Shown here one piece after another: positions 60,241 to 64,000 of a DNA stretch of 64,000 bases (positions within the stretch are counted from its first letter, which is position 1; every line of letters begins with the position of its first letter). The position numbers and the translations under genes were made by a program. The stretch comes from Dioscorea cayenensis subsp. rotundata (lineage: Eukaryota; Streptophyta; Magnoliopsida; Dioscoreales; Dioscoreaceae): contig NW_024087301.1 in assembly GCF_009730915.1 (NCBI RefSeq), positions 78,545-142,544 on the forward strand, read 5' to 3'. The notes below the pieces were generated by a model that did not search any database, was not told where the DNA came from, and saw nothing but the letters and a program-made list of their open reading frames with translations.

Positions 60241-60940
60241 GGGAATAAAAGCCGGTTAACATATGTCATTTGTTTAATTAGTGTTAGCTACTTAATTAGT
60301 GAATTGGTTTTTATTTCTTTCCCTCTTTTAATAATATTTTAATAACAACACTAAATGGAAAAACCAATTTTATCTATTAGTAGATAAAATTGAAAAAAAA
60401 AAAATTCAATTTTCAATAAAATATTGGTTTATCTATTTTTATTATTATAATAATAATACATAAATAAATAAATAAACAAATAAAGAGAAATTTATATATT
60501 CTTTTCTTTTTAACTGTAAATATATGAAAAATTATACGTATATAATTAACCTGGTGAAAGATACGTTGATCATGAATACTAAATTAATGATAAAACATAT
60601 GTTATCTTATGTTATGAAAAATTTAGAAATTTCCGTTACTTGCAATCATTGTACACATAATGAGAATCCAAAGGCAGGTGAAAATGGCAAAAGATGATAA
60701 TGCTCAGCCAAACAGACATGCATGAAATTAAAAATAAAAAAAATAAAAAAAAGGAGTACATCAAGTGACATGAAATCAATGAGAGGACTCACATTGACCT
60801 CAAAGTTTTTCTTTCTTTATAGACGGCGTACAAGTTAAGGAAATGAAAAACAAATACACAAACTAACAAATATAACAAAGATTACAAAGTAGAACAAGAT
60901 AAACAACACCAACAAGGGATAACTAACTGGCCTTTAACAC

Positions 60941-63311
60941 TCACCATTCTTCAAGGGTGAGTTTTGGCACATGTTGAATCTTGTACCAATCTTCCCCTGC
61001 TTCCCTCTGCAAACTGAGCATGAGCTCTTGGGACATGTGACGCAACTCCAACTCCTGAAGGCTCATCACATGTTGCAAATCTGGAAACACTTTTAGCATC
61101 TCGCATGAAATTAATTTTAGGAAAGCAAGCTTGGGCATTGCACCTCTCTCTACCCTCCACTCCTCAAGATTAGGCATTGTGTCAATGAATAGACTTTTCA
61201 AACTAGGTAATCCACCAGTAGAGCATACCATGGTTTTCCCAAGATACACATTTTGAGAGAGTTCAAGAGTGACAAGGTATTGTAACCTCTCCAATTTGGG
61301 CATTGGGTCTTGCTCCAATCTAGAATCACCGAGTTCAAGCTTAGTGAGACAAGTTGGGAATTCAGATATGGCGCCCCCCTTTGGCCAAAATCCAAATAAC
61401 GTCAATGAGAGGAGATGGTTGTGAAATGGAAAGTCCTTGGTGTCGATCTCTAAAGGGCAATCTTCTAAAGCAAGTATAAACAAGCTGATAAGATGGTATA
61501 GTCCACAGAGTAGATGGGTTAGCATTGTTCCCTGGTGTTCCGTATGAATCAACACTTTCAACTTCCTAAGGTTGGGAAACCTCCAGTTTATTGTTTTATA
61601 GGATCCGAATTCTACATTCTCAAGTGTGCGGAGATTTTTTAGCTCAAGACTTTGTGATGGTGTGCACATAAACTTGATTTGCACATGTCTTAGTGTCTTT
61701 ATCTTCCATAGTGTGATTGGTACCTCTGTTACTTGCCTTAGAAGAACAGTTTCTAAGGATTGAAAGTTTCCTACGGACGATGGTAGGCGAAAATCAACAC
61801 CCACCAGTCTTAAATAACGTAAATGGATCATGAGCTCAATCTCTTTTGGTAATCTTTGTACAGAAGTTAACTCAGTCAAATCAAGCACCCTTAGAAGCTC
61901 AAATCTAAATATTGGAGAATCAATTGGAGGATAAAGTAGACCAAATGCCATCAAAGTCCTGAGTCCATGCATTGTAGAGGCTCTAGAGATTTCATTGATC
62001 TTGGTGTCATTGACGTTGTGAAAAGCCACACGGCGAGATGACGCCAAATAAGTTGGTTGATCATTTTCATTGGAGCATACTGTGAGGAACAAATCTTTCT
62101 TAGCTGCACATCTTGCAAAATACAGTAGTAGATCATGGACACCACATTTCTTCACACTCCCATTGCTTTTCCTGGTATTTACATGAATCAAGCTCCTCTG
62201 AATCAACTCCTCTAAAATAGCTTCCCCCGTATCTTCCATGGTCTTCATATTTTTCTGTGGTATGAAGCCTTCTGCAATCCATTGCCAGATTAACTCATTG
62301 CCAGAGATCTCATAATCCTCAGGGTAAGCGCCCAAATAAAGAAAACAAGATTTCATATCATATGGAAGATCTTCATAGCTCCAAGCAAGTATTTCTTGGC
62401 ATTGTCTTCCTTCTTCCGCCCAATCCAACGTCTCCAACACTCTTCGCCACACAACAGGTGTTTTGTCTTTTGTAGATAGGAGACCTCCAAGAACAACTAA
62501 AGCCAGAGGTAGGCCACCGCATTTTTGCATGAGACGACAGCCGATATCAAGCAATTCACTAGTGCAATTTGCCTCAGCATCTTCATAAGGAAAGGCCTTC
62601 TTGAGAAGAAGCTTCATGCTCTCATCATCATTCAAAAGTGGAAGTTGGTACGGAGTGCTTCTTGGATCTGCTTCCTTTGCAACATTAAGAAATCGAGTGG
62701 TGATCAAGACTCTGCTTCCATTGTTCACATTCGGAAAACTTCTTTGCATCTGATTCCATACATCCTCTCGCCAAATATCATCCAATACAATGAGAAACCT
62801 GTGTGTTCCCAGTGAGCCATTAATCATCTCTATCAAATCATTTTTTGTCATTTTCTCCAACTTCTCCTTTTCAATCTCCCGAACTTCTTCAAGCATCTTT
62901 CTAAGAAGCCCCATTAAACTATTTTCTTGAGAGACTGTTACCCAAATGCGCTTGTCGAAATGATTGCTAACAGCATTGTCAAGGTAGAGTTTCCGTGCAA
63001 GGGTTGTTTTGCCAAGACCACCAATACCAACTATGCTAATGACACAAAGCCTTTGTTGTTGTTGATCCATCAGCCGTTCAAGTAGGATCTTCTGATCATT
63101 AAAGAGCCCGACTACATTAGCATCATCAGAATATTGAGATGAGAAATGGGGTCTCCTTATTATGGATACTAAGTTGTAAGCATCTCCATCTTCACCCAAG
63201 TTTTGAATCCCATACCTCTCTCTGGCATCCTTGATCTCATTAAGCCGTTCTTTTACTTTGCGAATCTCCACACCAACATTATGCCTTGCTATCAACGCGC
63301 TTGGTTTAAAC
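60941..63311 (-). CDS. CNL-3 exon 2: NB-ARC-LRR, fully open
   Basis: The exon starts at 63311 after an AATAG acceptor and stays open for about 790 codons to a stop at 60941-60943. Numbering from the TTG codon at 63295: VVGLFNDQKIL (61-71) starts the NB-ARC; P-loop GIGGLGKTT (90-98); FDKRIWVTVSQ (113-123); kinase-2 FLIVLDDIW (167-175); RNBS-B NGSRVLITTR (192-201); GLPLALVVLGG (261-271); CFLYLGAYPED (317-327); VHD in place of MHD (about 386-388); leucine-rich repeats from about 410 to 760. All catalytic nucleotide-binding motifs look normal. Proteins of this type are cytoplasmic immune receptors (RPP13/RPM1-like). Translation normally begins in exon 1, which is damaged here; the first ATG in this exon is at residue 76, still before the P-loop. 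Confidence 0.85.
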
Positions 63312-63893
63312 CTATTAAAAAAAAGTGTTAAATTACAAATAGGAAGTTATGGTTCATGTGAAAGTAGAGCCATGGATGGAGAAATTCTTAAGAAAGGAGG
63401 AAAGGCAAAACAAAAAAGATTAAAATAATAAATTCAAATTCCAGAATAATTTCAATAAAAAAAACCAAAGTATACTACGTAATGTACTTTATATATATGT
63501 ATAATGTATTGTTTATTGAAAATTATAGGTACCTAACCACTTACACTAAAAAAATTATAGCAAATATTGGTTAGTGATAAATTCTCTAAAAAGCTTTCTA
63601 CTCTCTCTCTATATGTATATATATTTACGTTTTTGTCAGCCTATACTCCAACACTATTGAATTGTTTTCAATCAATTTATTCCTGCTCTATATTTTAAAA
63701 TTGATTTGAGTTTTTTTTCCATACTTATGCACATTAATTAAAATAAAAAATTACTTTTTATCATTAGCCCCTATCACTAATGAATCTCCCTATCTAATGT
63801 GTTGGTTTGATAGTTGACCAAAAATTAAACATTAAACCTATACAAGGTGAAAGCACAATTGCCCCTTCACTTGCCTTAATTGGAAAAAAAAAA
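63312..63893 (-). other. Intron of CNL-3
   Basis: AT-rich intron homologous to those of CNL-1 and CNL-2. The acceptor is retained. The donor end is missing because about 40 bp present in the other two copies (CNL-1 16637-16677) are deleted next to an A-run at about 63884-63893. Confidence 0.7.
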
Positions 63894-64000
63894 CCATGGG
63901 ACTGACGATTCACCTTAATGAGGAAAGTATCAATGGCGTCTTCGACTTGGTAAGCAACTTGTACAACTTCATTCACCCAGTTCTTCACCCCTTTCATCTC
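63894..64000 (-). pseudogene. CNL-3 exon 1 (coiled-coil), partial at window end
   Basis: On the minus strand it reads VKNWVNEVVQVAYQVEDAID and onward, the end of the Rx-type coiled coil. Compared with CNL-1 an extra C (plus strand, about 63988-63991) shifts the frame before VKNW. The exon runs off the window, so the start codon is not seen. The last codons and the splice donor are deleted. Confidence 0.7.

Larger units (their letters stand above)
60240..64000. repeat. CNL duplication unit 3 (runs off the window)
   Basis: Third copy of the CNL segment: AT-rich 3' flank (60265-60940), exon 2, intron and part of exon 1. The intron and its flanks resemble unit 2 more than unit 1; for example, the GTATACTACGTAAT block is shared with unit 2. 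Confidence 0.85.

Overview
The window is nuclear DNA of a flowering plant. It is AT-rich with many (AT)n and (AAT)n tracts, has genes with GT-AG introns, and carries plant-type CNL disease-resistance genes, Ty1/copia LTR retrotransposons, a plant LINE, a CACTA transposon and a tRNA-derived SINE. I cannot name the species. Almost every gene here is broken, duplicated or interrupted, so this is a decaying resistance-gene and transposon neighbourhood.

Layout. About 1-11.6 kb is the right part of a CACTA (En/Spm) DNA transposon. It contains a degenerate accessory transposase gene (1758-3662, minus), the 3' part of a TNP2-type transposase gene with DUF4218 and DUF4216 (4063-5612, minus), an intron-containing gene I do not recognise (about 7145-10440, minus), an array of subterminal repeats (10770-11310) and a terminal CTTGTAGTG at 11565-11573. 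Two related CNL pseudogenes on the minus strand follow, at 13326-16943 and 21428-24761. Between them lie a chimeric ORF ending in a ubiquitin-like UBL5 tail and one SINE. From 24.9 to 28.4 kb there are a local duplication, a solo copia LTR abutting an orphan CNL 5' end, simple repeats and a second SINE.

From 28.7 to 48.3 kb lie the scattered exons of one host gene on the minus strand, a BSD-domain protein. Its 3' exons are tandemly duplicated. Copia-A (32271-37579, target-site duplication TATAG) sits in the second duplicate. A 9.8-kb copia array with three LTRs and two internal regions (37811-47569, target-site duplication TGGAG) sits inside the BSD exon itself. Next comes a LINE (about 48481-59813) whose ORF1 is split by Copia-D (49630-54720, target-site duplication TGGCA). 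The window ends in a third CNL gene (60941-64000 and beyond, minus). Its second exon is fully open, but its first exon has lost the splice donor and is frameshifted.

How the parts relate. The three CNL units share 3' flanks, intron and 5' leaders, so they arose by segmental duplication. The best-supported observation is that the middle LTR of the copia array joins the 5' half of the right LTR to the 3' half of the left LTR. That is the signature of unequal recombination between LTRs. I found no clearly undescribed biochemical system. The main interest lies in these rearrangement histories and in a few unassigned coding segments.
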